Assembly (NCBI GenBank): GCA_038277395.1
Contig: CM076191.1
Coordinates: 31,581,936 to 31,645,935 of the forward strand
DNA from: Dryocosmus kuriphilus
Taxonomy: Eukaryota; Arthropoda; Insecta; Hymenoptera; Cynipidae
Direction: 5' to 3'
DNA: 64,000 nucleotides
Both the position numbers and the translations under genes were made by a program. Within the stretch, counting starts at the first letter, position 1. Each line of letters starts with the position of its first letter. This document shows, piece by piece, positions 11,189 to 23,416 of the stretch. The notes under the pieces are model-generated. The model was given only the letters and a program-made list of their open reading frames with translations, did not search any database and was not told the DNA's origin.

Positions 11189-14133
11189 ATGGAAGTGAAT
11201 TGCCTGAAAGAAAAACTCCAGAAGTTTAATCAGGAACATCTACTGCAATTTTGGGATGAAATCTCGGACCAGGAAAAGTCCGCGCTTTTCAAAGATATTT
11301 TGAAGCTGGATCTCCCAGAGGTCACGTCATATTTCTCAAAAGCGATGACCTCTCTGAATGCTAATAGAGAAACTCTGGATTCTAAAATTCAGCCAATTCC
11401 TGGAGGCGTTTTTGAGTCTTTGTGTACATCATCTCCGAAGAACTTAGAACAATATGCGTTGAGGGGATTGAAGGAAGTTGCGGAGGGACGAGTCGCTGTA
11501 CTGTTGATGGCTGGAGGACAAGGAACTCGACTTGGTGTAAATTACCCTAAAGGAATGTACGATGTTGGACTTCCTTCTCACAGCACTTTGTTTCGTTTAC
11601 AAGCTTTGCGAATTAGAAGATTGCAGGAACTTGCTGAAGAGAAGTTCAAGAAGCGTGGGCAAATCGCGTGGTATGCTGGAATTTGGAATATTATATTTAC
11701 AATTTTGATTTGAGATTCTGTTTGAAAATTCTAGAAAAATTCAGGATATTTTATTTTTATTAATATACTATTTTAAATGTGTTTCACACAACTTCAATAT
11801 CCTGCTCGACTTCGTGAAAGTGAAGTGAAGGTATTTTTTTTACTGATAACATTAAGAACTTTCTAAACATATTGAATAGAGATCTACAGTCTTATGTTCG
11901 GACCATATTTAAATTTGAAGAGTTTGAATTTAGAATTTTTTTAAATTTGATCGCTTTATTGCATTGATAAAGCAACACCGAATCGTTGGAAATATTTTTT
12001 GTAAAAATTTTTATTTTAAAGTTTAAAGATTAAAGAAGATAAAAAAAGAAAAGCAAGATATATATCTTCGACTTGAGATAATGTGGACACTTTCTATGTA
12101 ATTAAAGTGTAACATTTCGGACAAAATCCCGGGTGTGAAGTGTTCTACATATTCGACACAATAGTTGCGGTTCCTGAAGGAAGAGGATTTGAAGGTCGCC
12201 TGCTTTTTCTTTCAGTTTCCTTTTTTGGGATTCATTTAATGGAAGATTTCCATATACTTGACTTAATTTGATTTTTTTGCATTTTTTTAATCGTAAGAAA
12301 TTTATTTTCAAAAATTTAAAGTTAACATTTATACAAAATCCTTGTCTAATTTTAATCTGACGCTTACAATGCTTTTAACTCTTCCAGACTCCACTTTATT
12401 TCAGAAAGTGAAAAAAAAAAACGTAGAAAATTAAAGTGCCTAATTCGAAAGTATTCAAATTACAATATTTGAATTGGAAAGCAATTTACTAAATTCACTA
12501 GCGTCCCAATTTCGAGATTAAATATGTCCGAATTATAAGGATTATGAGGGTGATTGACAAAAAGTTGTCAATTTTAGACACTTAAATTTTTGAGAAAAAA
12601 AAAAAAACTTTCCAAACCGGCTAAAATATTTTTTTTTAACTAAAGTCTAACCCTAGAGAGTATAAAAATATATAACTAAGAAATCAAGGAATGTATTTAT
12701 GATAGGTATGCATTTTAAACATAAATGGCTTCTACCTGAGGTGGCGTTACGCGACATTCGATCATGATGAAAAATAAAAAAATTAATCTTTTTAAAATAT
12801 ATGTAAATATATTTTTAAATATGGGGAAAAATAACTATTTTTACTATTTATTTGATTTTGAATTTAGCGTTTCAAAATATCCTCTCATTTTATACATAGT
12901 ATAATAAATTAATATGGAGCGTGACTGAACATTTTATAAAAAATATTATGCAAAAATAGTGATAATTATTTACTGTTGTTTAGAATCAACGTTGATAAAT
13001 CAATTTTTAACTGTATTCAATTCTTTGCAAGCACAAAATTAACAATGTTAGCCCACTTTACGAATAGTTTGAATAATTATTTTCCAGTTTTATCCTAAAA
13101 TAGAAATGCCGCGTGATCAGATAAAAAAAAGTATTGAACCTTCTTCATGATTATTATCTTTTTCAACTCAATAGAAGTGATGACTGTGAATTTAAAATAT
13201 TAAAAAATATATTATTTAACAATGTTGTTCATTTTAAATCTGCAGTTTGGGACAGGTGCGTTGACAAACATTTTGGATAATTTTTACTTATAATTTCTAA
13301 ACAAAGTTGTCTGCAATTTTGAAACTTTATTAAATAATTATTTTGCTTTGATATGTTCTTTGATTGTGCTTTTTATTTGAGTACTTATTGAGGTATTTTT
13401 AGAAAAAATTGATTAATCAAAGAGAATGTGGAAAAGTGTCTGGGACTTAAAATGGTCAACTTTTTGTCAATCACCCATAAAGGAAATGAATCTTGTAACT
13501 TGAAAAATTTGCAGTGACTCATAAGCCAGACTATAATCCAGTCGCCACTAACACTTCTGTATTCAATTTATATTTATTTAATATATAATAGTACATTGTG
13601 TATCACGGAGCGTAAGTCGGTCATTATACGCTGCGTGTGAGATTGCAATACAAGTCGTAGACGAGCGCGAAGCGCGAGGCGGAAACGAGTATTGCAAACA
13701 CACAAGGGTAATGACCGACTTTACTAAAGTTCTGTGGTGCACATTATACTTTATACACCAAAAGCATGATTTGCAAGTTTCGTGCCTGCGATTATCATGT
13801 ATTGCAGGGGAAGAGTGACGTGGCGTGTTGAATCGGTACAATTCACTTTTAGGGCCGCTAACAAGATTTTTGCCGAGTCCGTTGAAAATTTCCATAATAT
13901 TCAAAAAATTTCCAAATTTTCCAAAAATTCCTCTTTCCAAAATTTTCAAAAATTAAAAAAATGATCAAAATTCCCAAAAAAATTTCAAAAATTTCCAAAA
14001 AATTGTCAGTATTCCACAAAAAGATTTACAAAGTTTTCAAAAATTTCTAAAAAATTTCAAAACTTGTGAAATTTTCAAAAATTATCAAAATTCCCAAAAA
14101 AAATGTCAAATTTCCAAAATTTTCCAAATATTT

Positions 14134-14179
<46 letters not shown>

Positions 14180-17100
14180 ATGCACCTCTCCCTTTGTCTG
14201 TAGGTTTATCACCTACAATAATACGTATTGCTTCAATGCTCCAATGGTACGGAGGACAATAATGTCTACGAGGAGAAAGCAACTGCGCATGCGCGAATTC
14301 TCATTATTGCACGAGTACAATAATGAGGCTGTTATTGTACTGCTCCCACAACTGACCGATAACGGGCTACTTAAGTGGCTGAAAATAGGCACGTAAGACG
14401 CGTAAATCATGTCTGCGGTATATAAAATATATTGCAATAAACAATAAGCCTTATTGCTTGTTGTGCTTAAACTTATTAATATTACCTGATAGTGTTATAA
14501 TAATAATAATAGTAATAATAAAAATCGACATATTGGACTGTAACCGTTTTAAGTGAGAGACAATTTTTGCAATAATAATTAACGTCAGAGAATGAGCATT
14601 TGTATTTTAACCGTTAATAGTAGTAAAAAAATTTTATGGTTGCAATGCGTTAATATTAAGTTTATTCACCATAATATAATATATTTGTAATCAGGTAGCA
14701 GATTCTGAAAAAAATACAGCTCATTATGAAAGCCTAAGAGAATTTTACTGCCTTCTTTCACCTCTATTTTGTTAATAACTCTCCACTAAGCTAGATATAT
14801 CTGTTTCAGAGTGAGCCTAATATTCACCTAATAAGTTTAAGCACATAGGCATTAAGTTTAATATAGAAGAACAGTTTATTATTCAGAAAGCACATTCTTA
14901 AGTCAAACCTATTCACAAAAAATCTGCTTACTTTGTTCGCACATTCTCATCACGCGCTTCGCGCTCGGATGTTTTTGGTCCTCGCACTTCGTGCTCGGTT
15001 TTCGTTACTTGGGTCTTAAACTTTCAAAACACCTACTTTTAATGAAATTATTAACTTTGTATTTTGTTAAAAATTAGAAACAAAGTTATTTTACTTAAGG
15101 CTCTATCGGACTTAAGGAATACATTCTCATCACGACACTCGCGCTTCGCGCTCGACAATTAATTATTTTTTAAATCCATTGTCGATTAGTAAAGTTTTTT
15201 TGTGATTTTCTACATTTTTCTAAATTTCCACAATGCAGGTTTTCAATTCTTAAAAGTAAAACGATGAGTCTTATAAAAAAAAAAAAATGGTCAAAAGCAA
15301 AAGTGTACATACTTATTCTTCAGGTAAATAATTTTACTTCTTAATATTTTTTTGTGTGTTGCATATTTTGTCCTGAAAATAGAATTAACATTTTTTCGTA
15401 TCTAGCATATTTTACCCGGAAAATGGATTTTTTTATTTTGTAAAAAGCGTTTTTGATGGATAAAACCATAACCGCTAGTTAAAATTAATATTTAAATATA
15501 TAAACTATATTATCCTTTAAAGGGAACCTTCAATAAGTTCTCAAAAAAACTTTAAGTAAAAGTATTCAATACTTTGTTTTATAACAATTTTCTCGCCAGG
15601 GTGGCGACTACCTCAGTCTGGCAAGTATGTAATTCTACAGAAGTGTGGCAAACATGTAGGTGATTAACGAACTCGTCCTTTATTTTTAGACCGTCAAGAA
15701 GTGTGCCAAAGCGCAATCCAATCTGATGATTTGTTCAAAAATTATCGCGTTAACAGACGACACGACGTCGACAACAGACAGACGCCGTCTTAAAAACCGT
15801 TTTTTCTCACTCAGGCGGTCTCAAAACGTGTAGATTTGATGGAAACTGCAAGAGTCAAATTTTACATAAATCTAATACCTTCTCTGATGAGAATGTAAAA
15901 ACAGCAAAAGAGCGAGAATAACTTCAAAACTGTGGCTTCTGAGGAATGTGAATTTTTGAAAAATATATTGTTTATAGGGCTGTAAATAAATAATGGCTGG
16001 TCCTGCAAGAAAATGTCAACAGAATAAAGAGTTTTTTTGCGCCAAAGTTTAATATTAAAATGATAAAAAATTCAGTTATGCTAATTAAATGTTTTTATTT
16101 ATAACAAATTGTTATAAACAATGGAGAAATAGATTTCATAAACAGTGTTGTTTCAGTAAGTACAGCTTTAACAACGGGTTGAGTCAAAATTATAACTCCG
16201 GTTACTTCTGGATGATTGTGAAATTGTAGACGATTTACTCTTAAAGTAAGACATTTTTAAACAACAATGTATGTACAAAGAAAAATTTTCATATAATCGA
16301 AATATTTTTTATCCATCGAGAGCTCCATCTTTGAAATAGAAATGCACAAGTTTCAATTTTGTTTTAACAATATATTCTGAGATATAACCTTGCAAATATG
16401 TCAATTTTCTTTAAAAATCGGTTGTTTACGCTGTAACTTGAAAACGGTTCATTCTGCAAAAAAAAAAACATGAGTCAACAAAGTTTTAAATTTGCTCAGT
16501 GATGCTAAAAATGATTTTAGCGATTTTTTAAAATAAAAATAATGAAATTGTTTTAAAAAAATTTTTAAAAACCAAAACTGACTAGGCTGTCGAAAAAAAT
16601 AACCAAGCCATTCGTAATCAGGGGGCTTGTTAGTGGCGACTCGATTATTAACAATTCAGCGTTTCTGAGAATTTTTCAAAACTGCTCTGACCTGAATTAA
16701 TTCTAATCAAATTATTTATGAAATTACAGGTATATAATGACAAGTGAAGCCACTCATGATACTACATTGACTTATTTCGAGAAAAACGATTACTTTGGCT
16801 TAAAGAAAGAAAACTTAAAGGCATTTGAGCAGGAGATGCTGCCCTGTTTTACTTATGATGGGAAAATAATTTTGGATGAAAAAAATCGTATTTCTAAAGC
16901 TCCTGATGGAAATGGAGGACTTTATCGCGCCCTGCAAACTCAAGGAATATTCGAAGATATGTTAGTACGTGGAATAACTAGCGTACATGTATTTTCCGTC
17001 GACAATATTTTGGTAAAAGTCGCAGATCCAGTTTTTATCGGATTTTGTCTTTCGAGGTCCGCTGATTGTGGAGTTAAAGTTGTACCAAAAAGGTCACCCA

Positions 17101-17818
17101 CAGAAGCTGTCGGCGTTGTTTGTCAGGTAATTTTGCTAGATTTAATTTGCAATATGAAATTAAACTTGGAATCATAAAATTCTAATGTACTCTGAAAGCG
17201 AATTAACTCAAAAAGAAACAAATTTATTGAATCTAAAAGTTCCACTTGAACATTTTTTTTAATTTACAGGTTGAAGGACAGTATCGTGTTGTCGAATACA
17301 GCGAAATAACTTTAAAAACCGCAGAACTTCGAAACAAGGACGGAGAATTAACTTTCAACGCCGGAAATATTTGCAACCATTATTTTACCCTCGATTTTCT
17401 CTTTTCAGTTGCAAATCAACACGAAAGGGACTTGGACTTGCATGTTGCTAAGAAAAAGATTCCCTACATTAATGAAAATGGACAAAAAGTCATCCCAACA
17501 ATCCCGAATGGAATCAAAGTTGAAAAGTTTGTTTTCGATGTTTTTAAATTTGCCAAAAATTTTGCAGTCTGGGAAACAATTCGAGAATGCGAATTTAGCG
17601 CGCTCAAAAATTCGGATGTTGCTGGATTTGACTGTCCCTCATCTGTTCGAAAAGACTTACTATCCCTTCAGAAAAAGTGGCTACTTGACGCTGGCGCTTT
17701 TTCTGTCAATGGTGACGTCGAAATTTCCCCCCTTCTGTCCTACGCAGGCGAAAACTTGGAAGAAATGGCCAAAGGAAAAAACCTTCAAGGTCCGGTAGTC
17801 CTAACATCGCATTTATAA
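11189..17818 (+). CDS. UAP1: UDP-N-acetylglucosamine pyrophosphorylase
   Basis: Exons 11189-11670, 16730-17126 and 17270-17818 join in frame to 475 aa. The enzyme makes UDP-GlcNAc from UTP and GlcNAc-1-phosphate in the cytosol, the donor for chitin, N-glycans and GPI anchors; the Drosophila orthologue is mummy. The nucleotide-binding signature is present ([11 protein letters not shown] followed by [10 protein letters not shown], residues about 109-130). Further family landmarks are [57 protein letters not shown] and [17 protein letters not shown] codon lies in frame upstream at 11165, but the ATG at 11189 (MEVNCLKEK) is the natural start. The 5.06-kb first intron is loaded with transposable elements, while the second is only 143 bp. 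The reading frame is undamaged. Confidence 0.96.
12548..13476. mobile_element. Non-autonomous TIR element in UAP1 intron 1
   Basis: Ends GGGTGATTGACAAAAAGTTG on the left and its inverse on the right (CAACTTTTTGTCAATCACCC), giving TIRs of at least 20 bp around 929 bp of AT-rich non-coding DNA. No unambiguous target duplication. Confidence 0.65.
13614..13721. repeat. Short TIR element with GCGCGAAGCGCG core
   Basis: AAGTCGGTCATTA on the left pairs with TAATGACCGACTT on the right; a second block GTATTGCA/TGCAATAC also pairs. The centre contains the near-palindrome GAGCGCGAAGCGCGAG. 108 bp, non-coding. Related core motifs occur in the repeats at 14917-15285 and 63456-63870. Confidence 0.5.
13880..14179. 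repeat. TTTCCAAAA low-complexity tract and 45-bp poly-C run
   Basis: Imperfect tandem copies of TTCCAAAAATT-type units fill about 13880-14133, followed by an uninterrupted run of C from 14135 to 14179. A similar but inverted-sense low-complexity tract is at 47240-47830. Confidence 0.8.
14917..15285. repeat. Dispersed repeat with GCGCTTCGCGCTCG motif, copy 1
   Basis: Matches 63456-63870 over almost its full length: AAATCTGCT at the start, TTCGCACATTCT, the GCGCTTCGCGCTCG palindromic motif twice, GGCTCTATCG, GGAATACATTCTCATCACGA, and AAAAGTAAAACGATGAGT near the end. Non-coding. Confidence 0.7.
15763..15903. repeat. Dispersed repeat, copy 1 (second copy 46725-46866)
   Basis: Shares ACAGACAGACGCCGTC, CGTTTTTTCTCACTCAGG, GATCTCAAAA-like and TCTGATGAGAATGTAAA with the copy at 46725-46866, in the same orientation. 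Function unknown. Confidence 0.6.
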
Positions 17819-18966
17819 GTATCTAGAAATATAATTCTGGAACGACGAATTTTAAATTCAAGCTCTTGTTCGAGCCTGTTGAAAGTTAACCTACTAATAA
17901 TTTAAAAATGGTTTAATCGTTTTGTTTTTTATTTTATTTATGAATTGAATTTTAAGCTTCGAGCTTTGCTTTTGCTATTTATAAAGACAATAAGAGGGCC
18001 AGAAGAGGATGAAGATTTTTTAGAGGTACATACTTATTTTTGTGATAGTTAACTACGAGTACTTGTGCCTTTAGCAAGATTTGTAACATCATATACAAGA
18101 TGAAAAAACCACATTCCAAGAACTGAGTAGCTAACAGCATTTCTAGTATAATACTATATCCAATCTTATTAGCATAATATAGTAGTACAATCGCTAGAAA
18201 GTTATTCATCTGAAAAATAGAATATTAAGTCTCTATTTGCGGCCAATAATTTCTTCATAGAATTTGAAAATGATTAGGGGCCTTCCATAAACCATGTGGC
18301 CCAATTTTTGCCACTTTCTGACCCCCCCCCCCCTCCCCCCACTAATCGTGGCTTTCTCCTCGACCCTAAGGTGCTACGAGGTTTTTTTTTCTACTTGTTC
18401 TAGAACGAAAATAAAAGAACAATTTATTATACACATTTTTTAAGTATTCTAGAAGGCATCTGAATTAACAAATGGCGAGACTAGTCCGCACTATTTCGAA
18501 AATAAATAATATGCCATGCGTTTTACTTTTTTAAACACCACAGTATAAAACCACATAGCCCGGCCTCTGTCCGCCCATAAACCATGTGATTTATGAAAGA
18601 CCTCTTAACTAAACGAATTTTTACTATTGACGATTAGTAAAAACAATTGTTATATACGATTTAAAATATATTGTATATTGTGTCCTTTATTTCGTACTGA
18701 GTAATCTTCAATAAAATTGTATTTGTCCACAATACTTCAATCCTGGTGTTTTCTATTGAAATTTCCTTTACCCAAATATGTACCAAAAACAGTAAACATT
18801 TTTCTCGCTTTATTTTTAGAAAAGAATGTTCGAAATTGTGGAATTTATTTACAACTTAAAGTTCCAGAGACTTCTACAAAATTAACTGTCGTCATTCGAA
18901 TTCGAAGTATATGTCTTACTCTAAAAACAAAAATTTATTTTGCAAAGAAAATTAGTGACACGTACA
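17819..18966. other. Intergenic region between convergent UAP1 and NKRF-like genes
   Basis: Contains the 3' UTRs of both genes (AATAAA about 18709 on the plus strand, several TTTATT on the minus-strand side) and the MITE at about 18277-18604. No further gene is visible. Confidence 0.5.
18277..18604. mobile_element. MITE with GGGGCCTTCCATAAA ends and TTA flanks
   Basis: The left end GGGGCCTTCCATAAACCATG is mirrored imperfectly by the right end (inverse GAGGTCTTTCATAAATCACATGG). TTA lies immediately outside each end, a 3-bp duplication of the TWA type seen with PIF/Harbinger elements (inference). A poly-C tract (about 18324-18337) and an AT-rich non-coding core lie inside. Confidence 0.5.
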
Positions 18967-21900
18967 TTAACACCACTGAGATTCAGTAGGACTGATAAGT
19001 TCATATTTATCCGTTGAACCTCCAACTGCTTGCAATTCCCTCACGAGTTCCTTCGGATCTATTTTTCTCGAAATGACGAGTGTTCTTTGCGTCTTTGGTC
19101 CGTAACTTTGGACTTCAACCCCATTTGTTTCGCCACTCTGAAATAAATTAAATTTAATAAAAGATTCCAAGTCAAATATTTCTGAAATATTAAATTTATG
19201 CAACTTACTGATGCACAACGGCTCGTTCTTCATTTGTAAAATCGGAAGAAAAAACTAAATCCGTTCGCATATCGCCTTTTGTAAAATCGCGTAACACCTC
19301 ATGACATTTTTTCTTGAGACTTTTCAAATTAGAATTTTCTGGATTTAATCCCAATCCACTTCTGCTCAACTGTCGCTTCACTCTGCAAGAATTTTTTAAT
19401 TCACATTTTCGATTCCTATTTAATGATTTTTGCATAGAAGATGAATAAACAAAAAGATAAATTTGCAATATGAACTAACGTTACGGGTTCGACGATTCCT
19501 TGTTGTGATTTTCCGAGTCCGCCACCTGCCCAGCCCATTAATTTCATCAACTTTTTGCCGATATTATCCTCTGCTAACTGGGTTGAACTATTTCCTTCAC
19601 CGCTTCGCATTTCTGTACTTGATACGGATGACTCTTTTCCAGGGTTTAGAGATTTTTTAACTTTTATCGTGTAATAATATTTTCTTAGTTCTTCTAAACC
19701 GGCAATCGAAGCCTCTTTCTTTGCTAACTTTTGATTCTGGCCTGAACCTTCTCCTAGCCTTTTCGAATTTACAAAGATGATACATTTACTGAAACAAGAA
19801 GTTGATCGTTGAATTTCCATCAAAAATGGTTGATAATTATTCTAAGAATCATTCTAAGAATGTAAAGACTTACGTCTTAAAATAAATATATTAATTTAAT
19901 TAACTATTATTTTCATTTAATTTTATATATATATACACACACACATTTGTACGTATATATATATAAACATTGTTGACAAAATACGAGTACTATATGACGC
20001 TAGAAGAAGTCTCGAGCGGGGTGGGGGGAGGGGGGGCAATCAACAGCTTCTCTGACCCATCTCGACTCTTCCGAGACCCTCCAGTTACTGTGGACTACCT
20101 GCTCAAACCAGAGAAGGTCGAGGATTTTGGAGAGAAATCTACGAAGTCCAGAATCCACTAAATGAAGACACAGGGAACATAAGAAGCTAGAGGAAAGGTG
20201 ACTTCATAACACCTGAGGAAGAATTTCCACCTATCACTGGAGAAAAGGTGAAAAAAAAGTATTGAGGGGCATGAAGAACTATTCCGCTGCGCAGGACCAG
20301 CCGGTATTAAAAGCCTTTGGTGGAAGAAGTTTCCTTCAACCCACCATCATCCGGCCCATATTTTCACCTCATATCTGAAGTGGGAAGAGCCCATTCCGGA
20401 GTGGTTAGTAGAAGGACGCACAATATTCCTTCCGAAGAAGGGCAACTTGTCCGATCCAAAGAATTACAGGCCAATAACTTGTCTGAACACGCTGTACAAG
20501 ATCCTGACAGCCATCCTAAATGATAAGATTGTTCGGACAATCGGGCCCGTGTGACGAGATATGTACGAACAACGTGGATCAAAGAAAAGCGTAACAAGAT
20601 GTCGGGAGAGAATGAGAAGTGCCGAATATACTGGAACTACATGTTCTCGGCAATTATCTCTGTCCCGCACTCAAGTCTTGACATAGTTCTCCTTAACTTT
20701 GAGGAACGAACCATGTTCGCTATCGAATTCTCGGCACTAGCCGACAACATCACAGTCCAGTATAAAGAAAAAGACAGTTATAAAGACCATATAAGGGAGT
20801 TGCGATGGTTGTACCCAGAATATTCTGTTAAGCTAGTCGTCCTGATCATCGGTGCTCTCGGAGGTGCCAAGCCTTCACTGGTTCGTAACCTCGAGAGCAT
20901 CCCCGCGTGTCAAAAAAATGCCGAAACACTTCAGGGGAGAATGCAGAGTGCGGCCATCCTTGGGTCGCTCCGTGTCCTCAAGATTCATGAAACTTTTACC
21001 GGGCTGTCATACTCAGTCCATCACAAGCTGTAATCACTCATCTGGCGGTGCAAGATGTAGTTACGGCTTTTACCTCGGTTTCACGGAGAGCAGGTGTCAT
21101 TTCAGGATACCTGCTCCTGGGCGAACCCTGCGGCGGTTTATGATACCAAATTCCAATTATATACGAGAATTAAATTCTAATCAATTAAATTTATATTCAA
21201 TAAAATTTGACGTATATACCTGATACCGCTGTTGTTTTTGTCGAATTTAAAGTCTAAGCTTCCACCACGTGCAGCAACTGCACGTGTTAATATGCTTTGT
21301 GGTGCATCGTCCGGATAATCAAATAAAACGAGAGATCCAAAAGGAGGTGGAATCCTACTTTCTTCATTATCTAATTTCATCTTTTTAGAAGGCCGCTCAT
21401 CATCGTCATCGTCTTCTTGTTCAGGTTCAGGAGGGGGGATATTGCTAGAATTGGGTTCCTTATCGCTAATTTGTACGTGATCACTTGGTCTAAGTCCTGA
21501 GAAAATATTTAAATTGTTATTATAAAAAAATAAAGCATGATTTATTTTAGAAATACATACTCTTAAGTGCATTTCGCTCTAAAATTCAAGAACTCACAAT
21601 TTTTCAATGTACCTTTGGCCTTGGAACTAGCGGCGTCCGAAGCCTTAACAAACGTTCTCTGCAATTTGGTTTTTTTTTTGCTTTCTCTGTAGTCTCCTGC
21701 CACTTCCTCGGATAACTCTGCTATAAGGTCCATTGTCTCCTTTGGATACCTGTAACATTTTTATATAAAGATCTTTTAACACTTTTAAAAATGAATCTGT
21801 TTTGGATTTTTAGGCAAATAATTTTAGGGCTTCTTTGAATCTTCACTTCTTTGCAATGTTTTGTGAATCTCAAATTGACGGCACTTTTCAAAGCCGAACG

Positions 21901-22990
21901 CATTTCCAATAAAATATATTTAATTTTCTTAATTTTATATGTGTACGTATGCATACGTCCAAATGAAAAAGGCCCAGTTTGTCTATTTTTTTATGGAGTT
22001 ATGAGTGTTTTTGTGAGGTAAGGTTAAAATTAGCTATTTTCGTTTTTAATGTGGGGGTTATACTTTGACTCTAGCTCTATCTTTTGGCACCACTCTTGAG
22101 TTCCGGAACGAACCGAAAGAAGGCGTATTTTCCGTTTAAAAATCAAATATAACACTGGCGCTTATGTCCCTCACCAACGCTAAATGCGCTTTTCTCGAAC
22201 AGCGGTTTTTTGAAGTTCTAACTTCAAAAGTGCCCCGCTGCTTCACATTTTAACCTAGAGGGTTTGTTCAGGGCTTAAAATGTCGGGAATTCATATGACT
22301 ATATGCCCCTATACGTAACTCCATACCAAGTAACTGGGCCATTTTCATTTGGACCTACATATTTATATTTCACATATTTTAGGTTCAAAATAATACAAAT
22401 TTTGAAAGTTACGCGACGCGTAGACAGAACATTGCAACAAGATTGGTGAGATTTTTTCCCCCCCCCCCCCCCCCCCCCCGTTTATCCAGCTCAAATAATC
22501 ACGTTGCACTCGCGTAACAATAAGACACTGATATCGCGTAACTATAGCATCAGCCTACAAATTTACAAAATTCTCGATACACATGTATAAAAATCAAATA
22601 AAATAAACACAATAAACTATTCTATATCAAGTATACTATACATTTTTTTGTTCCAATTTTATTATAGGAAAAGTTTTACGCGTTTTTACGAGAAATCCGA
22701 GGGCATATTTTTAAGGTTAGATTTTACATATTCATTCAATCCATTAAACAGTAATAACATTTACAAAACTTATAACATGGAGCTTAAATAAAAAAATAAA
22801 AATTACACAAATAAACTCACCGGCATCCTAAAAGCTCTACATTTGTGAAAACTTGGGCTAAACATACTAATTCGTCTTCTGGAAACTTGCCCTTGTGAGT
22901 GAGAAGGAATCTTTTTCGCAGATCCCAATGCTCGTCGCATTCATGTTCCTGCTTGTGTTTCTCCACGTCCCAGTCTTTATTAGGATTCAT
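18967..22990 (-). CDS. NKRF: NKRF-like RNA-binding protein (XTBD, dsRBD, G-patch, R3H)
   Basis: Six minus-strand exons: 22990-22821, 21749-21613, 21496-21220, 19788-19480, 19382-19209 and 19137-18967. About 412 aa. Exons 1-2 carry an XRN2-binding (XTBD) domain ([20 protein letters not shown], then [12 protein letters not shown]). An acidic linker (EQEDDDDDE) with a possible nuclear signal PSKKMKL follows. Exons 3-4 form a dsRBD-like domain (residues about 168-235). A G-patch follows ([18 protein letters not shown], about 273-290), and exons 5-6 an R3H domain. This order matches vertebrate NKRF, a nuclear/nucleolar partner of the exonuclease XRN2 in rRNA processing. The exons sum to 1238 nt, one short of a multiple of three. 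In exon 6, the family-like MGLKSK and the following SYGPKT are in different frames, so one A appears missing near 19112. Alternatively an acceptor 2 nt downstream keeps the frame open but alters the helix. Confidence 0.82.
20000..21150 (+). pseudogene. R4/Dong-like LINE remnant inside NKRF-like intron 3
   Basis: Plus-strand fragments of a non-LTR reverse transcriptase, opposite to the host gene. About 20290-20550 reads [19 protein letters not shown] then [15 protein letters not shown], the N-terminal RT motifs of the R2/R4 superclade. About 20690-21010 reads the C-terminal part of the ORF ([40 protein letters not shown]). The central RT motifs, including the catalytic YxDD, are missing, so a large internal deletion joins the two ends. 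Stops and frame changes confirm decay. Boundaries are approximate. Confidence 0.72.
21957..22354. mobile_element. MITE in NKRF-like intron 1
   Basis: Left end GTCCAAATGAAAAAGGCCCA and right end inverse GTCCAAATGAAAATGGCCCA pair over 23 bp with one mismatch. A second inner block TATGGAGTTA/TAACTCCATA also pairs. 398 bp, non-coding. A poly-C run of 22 lies just beyond at 22458-22479. Confidence 0.7.
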
Positions 22991-23416
22991 TTAACAAAAT
23001 TCTGAATTCTAATTAAAAAATCTTTGTCGGTCAATCACGAAGATCACAAAGAAATAATTTAATTTTTATAAATACAAAAATCAAAGCTGTGATAAATATC
23101 GTCGAAATATTGTACTTTCTTTTAAGTAATTAGGATTTCATTTCACTTTTATGTTTATTTGGAAGTTTTGAAAACATTCGTTTACGAACGATGCGCTCTA
23201 CAGCAACTATTCTTCCATTATTGCATTCAACTCAATTCAACTGCATTATTCTTCTTAGCGCTCGCTTCTTCGTCTCACCCAGTCTCACCGGCCTTCTTCG
23301 TCATCATGAGAAGTTAGCTGACGTAACATTTTTACCTCTGTTCTCATTGGTTTAATACTTGACAATGAAGACAGCATTGAACAGAAAGGCGCCAAATATG
23401 AATTTTTCAAATGTAG
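22991..23416 (-). promoter_or_regulatory. NKRF-like 5' leader and promoter region
   Basis: Sequence immediately upstream of the XTBD exon start. It includes GC-richer DNA at about 23240-23330 with CGTCA and TGACGT elements. It is the likely promoter by position only; it ends against the hairpin element at 23417. Confidence 0.3.

Larger units (their letters stand above)
13532..16649. mobile_element. Possible larger TIR insertion in UAP1 intron 1
   Basis: The sequence AGTCGCCACTAACA at about 13540 is matched by TGTTAGTGGCGACT at about 16628, with weaker matches outward (TATAATCC against TTATTA). This would bracket 3.1 kb in which the other repeats of this intron are nested. No transposase-like ORF is inside. 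The boundary call rests only on the inverted repeat. Confidence 0.35.

Noticed and set aside
14103..14396. Plus-strand ORF with a polyproline run
   Set aside because: The proline run is the translation of the 45-base poly-C tract; the rest is repeat sequence.
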